Source: Bryocella elongata
GTDB taxonomy: Bacteria; Acidobacteriota; Terriglobia; Terriglobales; Acidobacteriaceae
Assembly: GCF_900108185.1 (NCBI RefSeq)
Contig: NZ_FNVA01000001.1
Span: 682,001-746,000, forward strand
DNA length: 64,000 nt
Direction: 5' to 3'
The position numbers were made by a program, and so were the translations under genes. Below, one piece after another: positions 8,856-17,068 of the stretch; position 1 is the first letter of the stretch, and each line of letters starts with the position of its first letter. The notes beneath the pieces were generated by a model. That model worked only from the letters and a program-made list of their open reading frames with translations, had not been told where the DNA came from and made no database searches.

Positions 8856-10178
8856 ATGGTGAGTCGGCGGAGTTTTCTGCAGACGATGGCAGCGGGCACG
8901 GCGGGGGCAGCTCTTGGCACCTCAGCCCGCAGCTATGCGCAGATTATGGGAAGTAACGAGCGGGTGAACTTCGCGGTTATCGGCCTCAACAGTCGAGCCT
9001 ACGCGCACCTGTCCTCGCTCAAAGCGAACCAGGCCAACTCGCGTGTGGCCTATGTCTGCGACGTGGAGAGCAACATCCTCGCGAAGTATGCCGGGGCTGC
9101 GGAGAAGAACCTCGGCTATGCTCCGAAGACCGAGAAGGACTTCCGCAAAGTGCTCGCAAGCAAGGACGTAGACGCGATCACCATTGCGACGCCGGATCAC
9201 TGGCACGCACCGATGGCGATCGCCGGGGTGCAGGCAGGCAAGCATGTGTACGTTGAGAAGCCCTGCAGCCATAACCCCGCTGAGGGAGCGATGCTGGTGG
9301 CTGCGCAGAAGAAGACCGGCAAGCTGGTGCAGCAGGGATCGCAGCAACGTTCGTCTCCGCATACCATCGAAATCGTTGAGAAGATTCATGGCGGCTCCAT
9401 CGGCCGCGCGTATTATGCCAAGGCCTGGTACAGCAATGTTCGCAAGTCCATTGGCTACGGCAAGCCTGCTCCCGTCCCGGCGACGCTCGATTGGGACCTT
9501 TGGCAGGGGCCCGCGCCGCGCCAGGAGTACAAGGACAACGTGCAGCCCTATAACTGGCACTGGTTCCGCACCTGGGGCACGGGCGAGACGCTGAACAATG
9601 GCACGCACGAGGTGGATGTCTGCCGCTGGGCGCTTGGGGTGGACTTCCCGAAGAAGGTGACGGCCAACGGCGGCCGCTATCACTTCAAAGACGACTGGCA
9701 GTTCTACGACACCCTCGTAACCAGCTTCGCGTATGACGACAAGATGATCGACTGGGAGTGCAAGTGCTGCCAGGGGATGAAGTTCTACGGCCGCGATCGT
9801 GGCTCGGCCATCATGGGAACGGAGGGGACTGTCGTCGTCGATCGCGATGGTTACGAGATCTACGATCTCAACGGCAGGAAGACCAGTGAGTTCATCGCAA
9901 AGAGGGACAAGACGTCGTCGCAGGACACCATCGGCGCCGACTCGATGACGGACCTGCACTTTGCGAATCTCATCGCGGGCATTCGCACCGGAGAAGCTCT
10001 GCACGCACCGGTGAGCATCGGCTACGTCGCGGTCACCATGCTGCAGCTGTCAAACATCGCGTGGGAGGTGGGACGTGAACTCCACCTCGACTCTACCGAT
10101 GGAAAGATCCTCAATGACTCCGAAGCGATGAAGGGCTGGGGACGCGAGTACGAGAAGGGCTGGGCGCCTCACGTCTAG
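8856..10178 (+). CDS. Tat-exported Gfo/Idh/MocA family oxidoreductase
   Basis: NAD(P)-dependent sugar dehydrogenase-like protein, 440 residues. It opens with a twin-arginine signal (SRRSFLQTMAAGTAGAA) ending at SYAQ, then a Rossmann domain (FAVIGLNSRAY), the TIATPDHWHAPMA segment and the signature EKPCSHNPAEGAML. The C-terminal part (WHWFRTWGTGETLNNGTHEVDVCRWALGV) is typical of the exported Gfo/Idh/MocA subgroup that usually carries its own tightly held cofactor. AAGGAGG at 8844-8850 favours the ATG at 8856 over the GTG three bases earlier. It is followed by a hairpin terminator, then the TonB receptor gene. The substrate is unknown; related periplasmic proteins oxidise sugars or hydrolyse glycosides by an NAD-dependent mechanism. 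Confidence 0.88.
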   Translation: MVSRRSFLQTMAAGTAGAALGTSARSYAQIMGSNERVNFAVIGLNSRAYAHLSSLKANQANSRVAYVCDVESNILAKYAGAAEKNLGYAPKTEKDFRKVLASKDVDAITIATPDHWHAPMAIAGVQAGKHVYVEKPCSHNPAEGAMLVAAQKKTGKLVQQGSQQRSSPHTIEIVEKIHGGSIGRAYYAKAWYSNVRKSIGYGKPAPVPATLDWDLWQGPAPRQEYKDNVQPYNWHWFRTWGTGETLNNGTHEVDVCRWALGVDFPKKVTANGGRYHFKDDWQFYDTLVTSFAYDDKMIDWECKCCQGMKFYGRDRGSAIMGTEGTVVVDRDGYEIYDLNGRKTSEFIAKRDKTSSQDTIGADSMTDLHFANLIAGIRTGEALHAPVSIGYVAVTMLQLSNIAWEVGRELHLDSTDGKILNDSEAMKGWGREYEKGWAPHV

Positions 10179-10205
10179 GCCTGGCTTGCAGAATCATGCA
10201 CTGAG

Positions 10206-10250
10206 AAGGGCATCGGGTGAACTCCGGAAGGAGGGGCTCGATGCCCTTTT
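10206..10250 (+). terminator. Hairpin terminator after Gfo/Idh/MocA gene
   Basis: Arms AAGGGCATCG (10206-10215) and CGATGCCCTT (10239-10248) are perfectly complementary, followed by a short T run. The loop is long (23 bases). Confidence 0.55.
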
Positions 10251-10293
10251 CGTTATCGGTGACGCGACATATTCGGTCTTCCCACTAAATGCC

Positions 10294-10323
10294 TTGACAC
10301 CCATAAATTTGCTTTGCTAGTGT
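10294..10323 (+). promoter_or_regulatory. Candidate promoter of the TonB-dependent receptor gene
   Basis: A perfect TTGACA (10294-10299) is followed, 18 bases on, by TAGTGT (10318-10323), a weak -10 match. It lies in the AT-richest part of the gap and leaves a leader of about 110 bases before the ATG at 10437. Confidence 0.4.
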
Positions 10324-10436
10324 GCTCGCCGATTTCAAAAGGTCTGGAACGATGTCGTGTGTCCAGACCCGTCTGACCGATTTGTTGCAGGTGCAAACGA
10401 AGTCAGGCGTATTGGTTGTCGCTTATCGGAGGCTTC

Positions 10437-13400
10437 ATGCACGTGCTTCGCAAACTGGCAGGCATCGTCCTCGCTATCGTTCTCTTCGCTGTACCGGTAC
10501 AGATTCTGGCGCAGGCCGTCAGCGGCACGATCGTCGGTACCGTTACAGACCCCACGGGCGCAGCTCTCGCCAACGCTCAGATCTCCATCACGCGAGTTGG
10601 TCAGGACACGGTCTACAACACCGTGACCAACGAAAGCGGAAACTTCACCCAGCCGACACTTCCTTCCGGCGTGTACACGGTGACGATCGTCGCCAGCGGC
10701 TTCAAGAAGGAATCGCGTGAGAACATCACCGTCGACACGAACGTGACGACACGCGTCGACGTTGGCATGGTCACCGGCAGTGTGACCGAAACGGTGACTG
10801 TGACGGAAGCACCGCCGCAGCTGCAGACGGACCGCGCGGACATCTCCGCCACCATTGAGGCAAAGCAGATCGCCGACCTGCCGCTTTCGAGCGGTAACAG
10901 CTTCCAGTCGCTCCTGAACACGGTCCCGGGCATGGCCCCGGTCGTGTTCAACAACTCGCAGTTCTTCAACGCGAATAACGATCTGTCGACCAACGCAAAT
11001 GGCCAGTCGTCGTATGTGAACCTGTACCAGATCGAAGGCATCGACGACGATCAGCGCACGGGCATCCACATCATCCTGGTGCCGCCGGCCGCTGCCATCC
11101 AGAACGTCGACATTACGACGAATAACTTTGAAGCCGAGTTTGGCCGCGCTGTCGGTACCGTCGTCAACGTCACATTGAAGTCCGGTACAAATCAGTTCCA
11201 CGGCTCCGTCTTCCAGCAGATGGAGAACAACGGCGTCAATGCCCGCAACTACTTTGCGACGGGCCCCAACGGCCGCCTCGTCTACAACTACACCGGGGCT
11301 TCCTTCGGCGGTCCGATCCTGAAGAACAAGCTGTTCATCTTCGGCGACATCCTCCGTGTCTCCGACCACGAAGAGTCCACCCAGACAGCGACGATTCCGT
11401 ACTACAACGTCGTCAACAACGCGATCGACCTGAGCGCGTATTCGGGGCAGGTGTATGACCCCAATACCGGCGACACGGTCGACTGTTCCGGCAGCGCAAC
11501 GACTAGCGCCTGCGGCACCGGCCGCACCGCATTTACGAACAACCAGATCCCGCTCACGAACTCCGGTATCAGCCAGACGGCGCTGACCGTGTTGAAGGAC
11601 CTCGACACGATCGCACGCAATCCGGCGATGAACCTCGCTTCGTCGAAGTATCTGGCTGCCGCCACGTCAAACAACTTCTCGCAGAACTCACCCTTCCACA
11701 AGGACGTGTGGAGCTACGACATCAAGGCGGACTACAACATCTCCCCGAAGGATCATCTCAGCGGGCGCTTCAGTCACCAGCTGATCAATACCTACCAGGC
11801 GCCTCTGTTCGGCAACTTCCTGGGCGGACCTGCCAGCAGTGGATTTGAAGCGACCGGTACGGCAACGGCATACAGCGCCGGCGGCAACTACGACCACACG
11901 TTCTCGCCGACGCTGCTGACCGAAGTGCGGCTCGGTGTGGCGCACCTCCGCAACTCTGCGACCCAAAGCGACTATGGTGCAAACGATGCGCGGACTCTAG
12001 GAATTCCTGGCAACGGACCGAACGGCACGAATAACACCGCTACTACCAGCGGTCAGGTCGCGTTCTCGGTCAATAACTTTACGTCGCCGCTCATCGGCTA
12101 TTCGGCGTCGCTTCCGTGGCTCCGCGCCGAGTCGAACATCGACCTGGCAAACAACTGGACCAAGATTCTCGGCAACCATACTCTCAAGGCTGGTGTGGAC
12201 GTTCGCCGCGTTCGTGACGATCTCCTGCAGGGCAACAACAATGCGGCTGCGGGCCAGTTCTACTTCAACGAGAATTCGACGTCGGCTCCAAACGCGGCCA
12301 AGTATGGTCCGGCCGGTTCGACCGCAACTGCGACCGGGCAGGCAAACGACGTCGCCAGCGTACTGTTCGACGTGCCGTATCAGGTCGGTCAGGACACCAA
12401 CAGCACCTTCCCCGCTTATCGTCAGACGTGGCTGTTCTTCTTCGTATCAGACAAGTGGCAGGCGACCCCGAAGTTGACCCTCGACTTTGGGCTTCGCTGG
12501 GAGCTCTATCCTCCGGCAACTCCGCGTAAGCCGGGTGGTTTCGTAAACTACAACCCCACGACCAATAATCTTGTTCTCGCCGGGCTGGATGGCAATCCCT
12601 CCAACCTCGGTATGGCCACGGATTACCGTAACTTCGCTCCGCGTGTTGGCGCCTCCTATCGCGTTACCGAGAACACGGTGGTGCGTGCGGGCTACGGCAT
12701 CAGCTATGTGCCGTTCGTCGATAACTCCTACGCGTACAACTATCCGATCAAGACGAGCAGCTACTACAACAATGTCCCGACCTATGGCGCTGCGCTAAAC
12801 CCGACTGGGGGCCTGGTGAACTTTGTGACCGGCATCCCTGCCACCTCAACTGCGCAGTTTGGATCGAATGGCCAGCTCTACGAGACCGCAGCGAATGGCA
12901 CGATCGGCCTCGCAGCGCTTTATATCCCGTTGAACTTCAGGAACGCGTACGTATCGTCGTGGAATGCTGCGGTCCAACAGGCGTTGGGATCGGCTACCTC
13001 GCTGCAAATCGCCTACGTGGCAAATCACGGAACGCGGATTGACGTCGCCCAGAACATCAACCAGCCTCAGATTTACGGACAGAGCGGAGCGTATGACCCC
13101 TCCTTCCTCGCCTTCGGCAAATCAGCTGCGGTAACGCAGTACTTCATGGGCTTCTCGACCAACTATGAGTCGCTTCAGGTGCAGCTGACCCGCCGCTTCA
13201 CGCATGGGCTTTCCTTCAGCTCCGCATTTACGTGGGGCAAAGCCCAGAATTACCAGACTGGAGCTCAGGACGGAAACGTGCTGTTCTGGGCAGGCCCGAT
13301 GCGTCGCAACTACGCGGTCGCGGACTTTGACCGCACAAAGAACTTCGAGCAGACAGTTACCTACGAATTGCCTGCGGGACACGGTCATCGGTTCTTCAAC

Positions 13401-13934
13401 TCTGGGTTCAGCCAGTACGTGCTGGGCGGGTGGCGCACCTCCGCGATCCTCTCGGGATTGTCGGGATTGCCCTTCACAATCTCCACATCCAGCGCGACCC
13501 CAGGCACAACGCAGACGGTGAACCAGATTGCGCCATATCACGTGCTGCACCAGACCACCGGTGGCGTCACGTCATCCTATCCGACATGGTTCGACCCGAC
13601 AGCCTTTGCCGCGCCGGCGACCTGCACCGCCTACTCTTCCACGAACCCGGTAGCCTGCACGGTGGGCAACACGCAGCGTAACCAGTTCCGTGGTCCTGGC
13701 TACTTCTATGACAGCTTGTCGCTCTTCAAGAACTTTCCCTTGTTCCGGGAGTCCGTGCTTGAGGTTCGCGCCGATGCTTTCAATATGACCAATACCCCGG
13801 CCTTTGCAAACCCAAGCGGTTCGCTCGGCTCCAACCTTGGCAAGATTACCAGCACGCTTGGCTCAGGCGTTGGCAACGTCAACGGCGTCGGCGGTCCCCG
13901 TGTACTTCAGGCCGGCGTAAAGCTTACGTTCTAA
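10437..13934 (+). CDS. Oar-like TonB-dependent receptor with carboxypeptidase-regulatory-like domain
   Basis: Large outer-membrane protein, 1165 residues. Signal peptide about residues 1-25 (ends QILAQA), then a carboxypeptidase-regulatory-like beta domain (SGTIVGTVTDPTGAALANAQ, SGNFTQPTLPSGVYTVTI), a plug region (QIADLPLSSGNSFQSLLNTVPG), and a long C-terminal barrel rich in aromatic/Asn strands ending VLQAGVKLTF with a terminal Phe. This architecture is expanded in Acidobacteriota and imports unknown, often glycan-derived, ligands with TonB/ExbBD energy. The ATG at 10437 has GGAGG four bases upstream; a TTG at 10416 is less likely. It is flanked by two Tat-exported sugar-active proteins, so a sugar or glycoside ligand is a reasonable guess. 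A strong hairpin follows. Confidence 0.92.
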   Translation: MHVLRKLAGIVLAIVLFAVPVQILAQAVSGTIVGTVTDPTGAALANAQISITRVGQDTVYNTVTNESGNFTQPTLPSGVYTVTIVASGFKKESRENITVDTNVTTRVDVGMVTGSVTETVTVTEAPPQLQTDRADISATIEAKQIADLPLSSGNSFQSLLNTVPGMAPVVFNNSQFFNANNDLSTNANGQSSYVNLYQIEGIDDDQRTGIHIILVPPAAAIQNVDITTNNFEAEFGRAVGTVVNVTLKSGTNQFHGSVFQQMENNGVNARNYFATGPNGRLVYNYTGASFGGPILKNKLFIFGDILRVSDHEESTQTATIPYYNVVNNAIDLSAYSGQVYDPNTGDTVDCSGSATTSACGTGRTAFTNNQIPLTNSGISQTALTVLKDLDTIARNPAMNLASSKYLAAATSNNFSQNSPFHKDVWSYDIKADYNISPKDHLSGRFSHQLINTYQAPLFGNFLGGPASSGFEATGTATAYSAGGNYDHTFSPTLLTEVRLGVAHLRNSATQSDYGANDARTLGIPGNGPNGTNNTATTSGQVAFSVNNFTSPLIGYSASLPWLRAESNIDLANNWTKILGNHTLKAGVDVRRVRDDLLQGNNNAAAGQFYFNENSTSAPNAAKYGPAGSTATATGQANDVASVLFDVPYQVGQDTNSTFPAYRQTWLFFFVSDKWQATPKLTLDFGLRWELYPPATPRKPGGFVNYNPTTNNLVLAGLDGNPSNLGMATDYRNFAPRVGASYRVTENTVVRAGYGISYVPFVDNSYAYNYPIKTSSYYNNVPTYGAALNPTGGLVNFVTGIPATSTAQFGSNGQLYETAANGTIGLAALYIPLNFRNAYVSSWNAAVQQALGSATSLQIAYVANHGTRIDVAQNINQPQIYGQSGAYDPSFLAFGKSAAVTQYFMGFSTNYESLQVQLTRRFTHGLSFSSAFTWGKAQNYQTGAQDGNVLFWAGPMRRNYAVADFDRTKNFEQTVTYELPAGHGHRFFNSGFSQYVLGGWRTSAILSGLSGLPFTISTSSATPGTTQTVNQIAPYHVLHQTTGGVTSSYPTWFDPTAFAAPATCTAYSSTNPVACTVGNTQRNQFRGPGYFYDSLSLFKNFPLFRESVLEVRADAFNMTNTPAFANPSGSLGSNLGKITSTLGSGVGNVNGVGGPRVLQAGVKLTF

Positions 13935-13952
13935 TCGATTCGATCAAAGGCG

Positions 13953-13980
13953 AGCCCGAGACGTCGATGCGTCTCGGGCT
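13953..13980 (+). terminator. Rho-independent terminator after TonB receptor
   Basis: Perfect 11-bp stem AGCCCGAGACG (13953-13963) and CGTCTCGGGCT (13970-13980) with a 6-base loop, followed by a broken T run. Confidence 0.8.
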
Positions 13981-14017
13981 TTACCTTGTATATAAAGTCA
14001 AAACGGGGGTGGGAGAT

Positions 14018-14983
14018 ATGCATCTGAATCGTCGACAATTTGCGGGATCAATCGTGGGGACTGCTGCAGCTTGGGCCCTGCCAAAATCGGCATGGGCAGC
14101 TGCCGCTCCGTTTCACGTTGGCGTCATCTCCGACGAGATCTCGCAGGACTTCGATCATGCCTGCTACGTGATCTCGAAGCAGTTCGGCCTGCACTTTGTG
14201 GAACTCCGCGAGATGTGGGGCAAGAATCTCCAAACTTCGACTGACGCGGAGATTGCTGAAGCTCGCAAGATCCTCGCGAAGTATGAACTCACCGTGACGG
14301 ATATTGGCAGCCCACTGTACAAGGTGAATTTTCCTGGTGCGCCGCATTCGCAGTATTCGTCCAAGGAGGATCTGCACGGAGCGGATGAAAAGAACTTCAA
14401 GCAGCAGGACGAGGTTCTGGAACGGTCGATCTCACTTGCCAAGCAGTTTGGCACGGACAAGGTCCGCTGCTTCGACTTCTGGCGCCTCGATGATCAGAAA
14501 CCATTTCGTCCGGCGATCAACGATGTGCTGAGGCAGGCTGCGGAGAAGTCCGGCCAGCAGGGGATCACGCTTGTGTTGGAAAACGAGTATGCCTGCAACA
14601 CCGCGACGGGGCGCGAGGCCGCAGCCACACTTGCCGGCGTCCCATCCAAACATCTTGCGCTGAACTGGGATCCGGGCAACGCCGTGATGCGAGGCGAGCT
14701 GGACGCATTCCCAGGGGGCTGGGACGCGATCCCGAAGAACCGCATCCATCACTGCCACGTGAAGAACGCGCAGAAGGATGCCAGCGGCAAGATGCAGTGG
14801 GCACCGGTGGATGTTGGCTATATCGATTGGACGGCGCAGTTCAAAGCGCTCAAGGCGATCGGTTATAAGAATGCGACGAACCTGGAAACGCATTGGAAGG
14901 ACGGCAAGTCGCCAGAGTCATCGACCATCCGCAGCTGGGAAGGTATGAAGAAGTGCCTCGACGCAGCGGGTATCAACGTCTAG
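14018..14983 (+). CDS. Tat-exported xylose-isomerase-like TIM-barrel protein (sugar phosphate isomerase/epimerase family)
   Basis: 321 residues. The N-terminus is a twin-arginine signal (NRRQFAGSIVGTAAAWAL) cleaved near SAWAA. The mature part is an AP-endonuclease-2/xylose-isomerase-like barrel: GVISDEISQDF, FVELREMWGKN, LVLENEYAC, LNWDPGNAV and HCHVKNAQ supply the usual metal-binding Glu, Asp and His residues. Family members isomerise or epimerise free sugars; export argues against a phosphorylated substrate. The ATG at 14018 follows a GGGAGAT stretch; an upstream in-frame ATG at 13967 falls inside the terminator and was rejected. Convergent with iolG across a shared hairpin. The partner function with the TonB receptor and the exported oxidoreductase is an inference. 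Confidence 0.82.
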   Translation: MHLNRRQFAGSIVGTAAAWALPKSAWAAAAPFHVGVISDEISQDFDHACYVISKQFGLHFVELREMWGKNLQTSTDAEIAEARKILAKYELTVTDIGSPLYKVNFPGAPHSQYSSKEDLHGADEKNFKQQDEVLERSISLAKQFGTDKVRCFDFWRLDDQKPFRPAINDVLRQAAEKSGQQGITLVLENEYACNTATGREAAATLAGVPSKHLALNWDPGNAVMRGELDAFPGGWDAIPKNRIHHCHVKNAQKDASGKMQWAPVDVGYIDWTAQFKALKAIGYKNATNLETHWKDGKSPESSTIRSWEGMKKCLDAAGINV

Positions 14984-14990
14984 ATGGAAA

Positions 14991-15023
14991 AGCGGCAGCG
15001 TGATGTAACGCCACGCTGCCGCT
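14991..15023. terminator. Bidirectional terminator between convergent genes
   Basis: Perfect 12-bp stem AGCGGCAGCGTG / CACGCTGCCGCT (14991-15002 and 15012-15023), 9-base loop, with AAAA on the left and TGTTT on the right, so it can serve both the isomerase-like gene and iolG. Confidence 0.8.
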
Positions 15024-15043
15024 TGTTTCCGCCGATGGATCGA

Positions 15044-16069
15044 CTAGACTGCCGCGACCTCTCTCAGCGCTACGGGGCGACGCTCTGCGAGTGAGAGCCG
15101 CGCAGCCATCGCCATGACGACCGGCATGCGACCATCAAGGCCGTTCACGGTCGTGGGGGTATCATCCCGAATGGCCTGCACGAAGCTGCCAAGTTCATTG
15201 GTGAAGCTCGCGGCGTAGCGATCCATGAAGAAGTTCAACGGCAGGTCGCGGTACACGTTGGTGGCGGAGCTTACGACGGCCTGGTTCGGATAGCAGTTCT
15301 CCGCAGAGATCTTACCCGCGGAGCCGAGCACCTCAACGCGCTGGTCGTAGCCGTAAACAGCCTTGCGGCTATTGTCGATGGTGCCGATCACTCCGTTGCG
15401 GAAGTGGAGCACAAGCAACGCTGTGTCGATGTCTCCAGCCTCACCAATGGCGGGATCCACGCGAACGCTACCGGCCGCATAGATGCTCTCCACTTCGTCG
15501 CCGATGAGGAAGCGCGCCATGTCGAAGTCGTGGATGGTCATATCGCGGAACATGCCGCCGGAGACCTTTACGTATTCAATCGGGGGGGGCGCGGGATCGC
15601 GGCTGATGATGTGCATGAGGCTGGGAGTGCCAATCTCTCCATTTGCCACAGCCGCGTGCACGCGCGCAAAGTTCGCATCGAAGCGGCGATTAAAGCCGAT
15701 CTGCAGCTTTACACCGGCCTTCTCAACTGCGCCGAGGGCCCGGTCGATTTCGTTCAGCTCAAGAGCGATTGGCTTCTCGCAGAAGATATGCTTGCCCGCC
15801 AACGCAGCGTCGACGATGAGCTGGGCATGCGTGTCTGTCGAGGAGCAGACGAGGACGGCGTCGATCTCCGGATTGGCGAGCAACTCAGCGCTGGAGGCTG
15901 CCACGGTGGGAATACCGTAGAGTGCAGCGACCTCTTCAGCAGAAGCGCGATTCGCGTCTGTAATGGCCACAGCCCGCGCCTGCGGGAGCCGAAAGGCAAT
16001 GGACTCGGCATGCACGCGGCCAATGCGGCCAGCGCCGATGATTCCGATATGTAGAGGGTCTTGCTTCAA
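15044..16069 (-). CDS. iolG: Inositol 2-dehydrogenase IolG
   Basis: Cytoplasmic Gfo/Idh/MocA dehydrogenase, 341 residues, without signal peptide. It oxidises myo-inositol to 2-keto-myo-inositol (scyllo-inosose) with NAD+, the first step of inositol catabolism. Rossmann motif GIIGAGRIGRVHAES at the N-terminus; the catalytic lysine is K99 in FCEKPIAL; D176 and H180 in GGMFRDMTIHDFDMARFL match the IolG catalytic Asp and His. It is the last gene of the iol run, 38 bases after iolE. scyllo-Inositol or another cyclitol as substrate cannot be excluded, but the context makes myo-inositol the best reading. Confidence 0.9.
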   Translation of the reverse strand: MKQDPLHIGIIGAGRIGRVHAESIAFRLPQARAVAITDANRASAEEVAALYGIPTVAASSAELLANPEIDAVLVCSSTDTHAQLIVDAALAGKHIFCEKPIALELNEIDRALGAVEKAGVKLQIGFNRRFDANFARVHAAVANGEIGTPSLMHIISRDPAPPPIEYVKVSGGMFRDMTIHDFDMARFLIGDEVESIYAAGSVRVDPAIGEAGDIDTALLVLHFRNGVIGTIDNSRKAVYGYDQRVEVLGSAGKISAENCYPNQAVVSSATNVYRDLPLNFFMDRYAASFTNELGSFVQAIRDDTPTTVNGLDGRMPVVMAMAARLSLAERRPVALREVAAV

Positions 16070-16107
16070 AAGGGACCGATGCCTTTCACGTTGTGTTGCC
16101 TCAACAT

Positions 16108-17043
16108 CTATAGAAGCGCGGATTCGACTTCGCGCAGGAAATTCAGGTTGCGAGCTGCACTATCCTTCGGTGCGCCCATGCCAGGCAGCACGTCCTGCTC
16201 CACGACGATGTAGCCGGAATACTCGCGGCTGCGAAGCCACTTGAGCAGTGCGCTGAAATCCACGATGCCTTTGCCGAGCTCGCAGAAGACTCCGTGCTGG
16301 AGGGAAGTAAAGTAGTCCCATTGCTCATTGCGGGAGCGGCTGGCGATAGACGCAGAGCAGTCTTTGGCGTGGACATACCACACGCGATCGGCGAAGCGGT
16401 CGAGGAACGAGATCATGTCCGCACCTTGCTCTCCCGCACCGAAGGCGAAGTGGCCCGTGTCGAAGACGAGGCCAAGCAACGCTGGATCAGCTCGCTCGAG
16501 CAGGCTGGCAATCTCGGCAGGCGTCTCGACGTATCCAGCGCAGTGATGATGGAAGACGGTGCGCAGGCCGGTCTCTTCCAACACAGCTTTCGCGACACGC
16601 TCTGCACCGAGAGCGAAGGTGGCCCACTCGGAGGAAGTGAGTCCCTGCGCTGGTGTGATGCGGCCGGCCAGCTTCGTACGCTCAGGCACACTGCCATTGT
16701 TGTCTGCGAGGACAAGATACGGTGCTGGCGTTGTCGCCACTGCTGCGAGTAACTTCGCGGTCTTCACTGCGTTGTCGATCCCGGACTGGTGCGAACTTTC
16801 GTCCTTCAAGGCAACTGGGACGAAGGCGCCCAGCATGGTGAGTTCACGCTTCACGAGTTCCACGCGAAGGGCGGCCGGATCAGACGGCATAAAGTTCCAG
16901 TCGCCGAGTTCTGTGCCCGTGTATCCGCAGGCCGCGAGTTCGTCGAGCATCTGCTGGTAGCCGATGGGCTTGGCGCTCTTTGCTTCTTGAAACTCCAGCA
17001 TGCCCCACGAGCAGGGGGCATTGCCGATCAGGAACGGCTTCAT
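16108..17043 (-). CDS. iolE: myo-Inosose-2 dehydratase IolE
   Basis: 311 residues, TIM-barrel protein of the AP-endonuclease-2 fold. It dehydrates 2-keto-myo-inositol to 3D-trihydroxycyclohexane-1,2-dione. Visible: the family N-terminus IGNAPCSWGMLEF, GYTGTELGDWNFMP, FHHHCAGYVETPAEI, LVFDTGHFAFG, WYVHAKDC and IVVEQDVLPGMG, which carry the metal-binding Glu, Asp and His residues. The ATG at 17043 is chosen because it starts directly on the family sequence; longer in-frame starts reach into iolD. It lies 25 bases after iolD and before iolG. Confidence 0.93.
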   Translation of the reverse strand: MKPFLIGNAPCSWGMLEFQEAKSAKPIGYQQMLDELAACGYTGTELGDWNFMPSDPAALRVELVKRELTMLGAFVPVALKDESSHQSGIDNAVKTAKLLAAVATTPAPYLVLADNNGSVPERTKLAGRITPAQGLTSSEWATFALGAERVAKAVLEETGLRTVFHHHCAGYVETPAEIASLLERADPALLGLVFDTGHFAFGAGEQGADMISFLDRFADRVWYVHAKDCSASIASRSRNEQWDYFTSLQHGVFCELGKGIVDFSALLKWLRSREYSGYIVVEQDVLPGMGAPKDSAARNLNFLREVESALL

Positions 17044-17068
17044 CGGTTTTCTCTCGCCTCCAGCGGGG

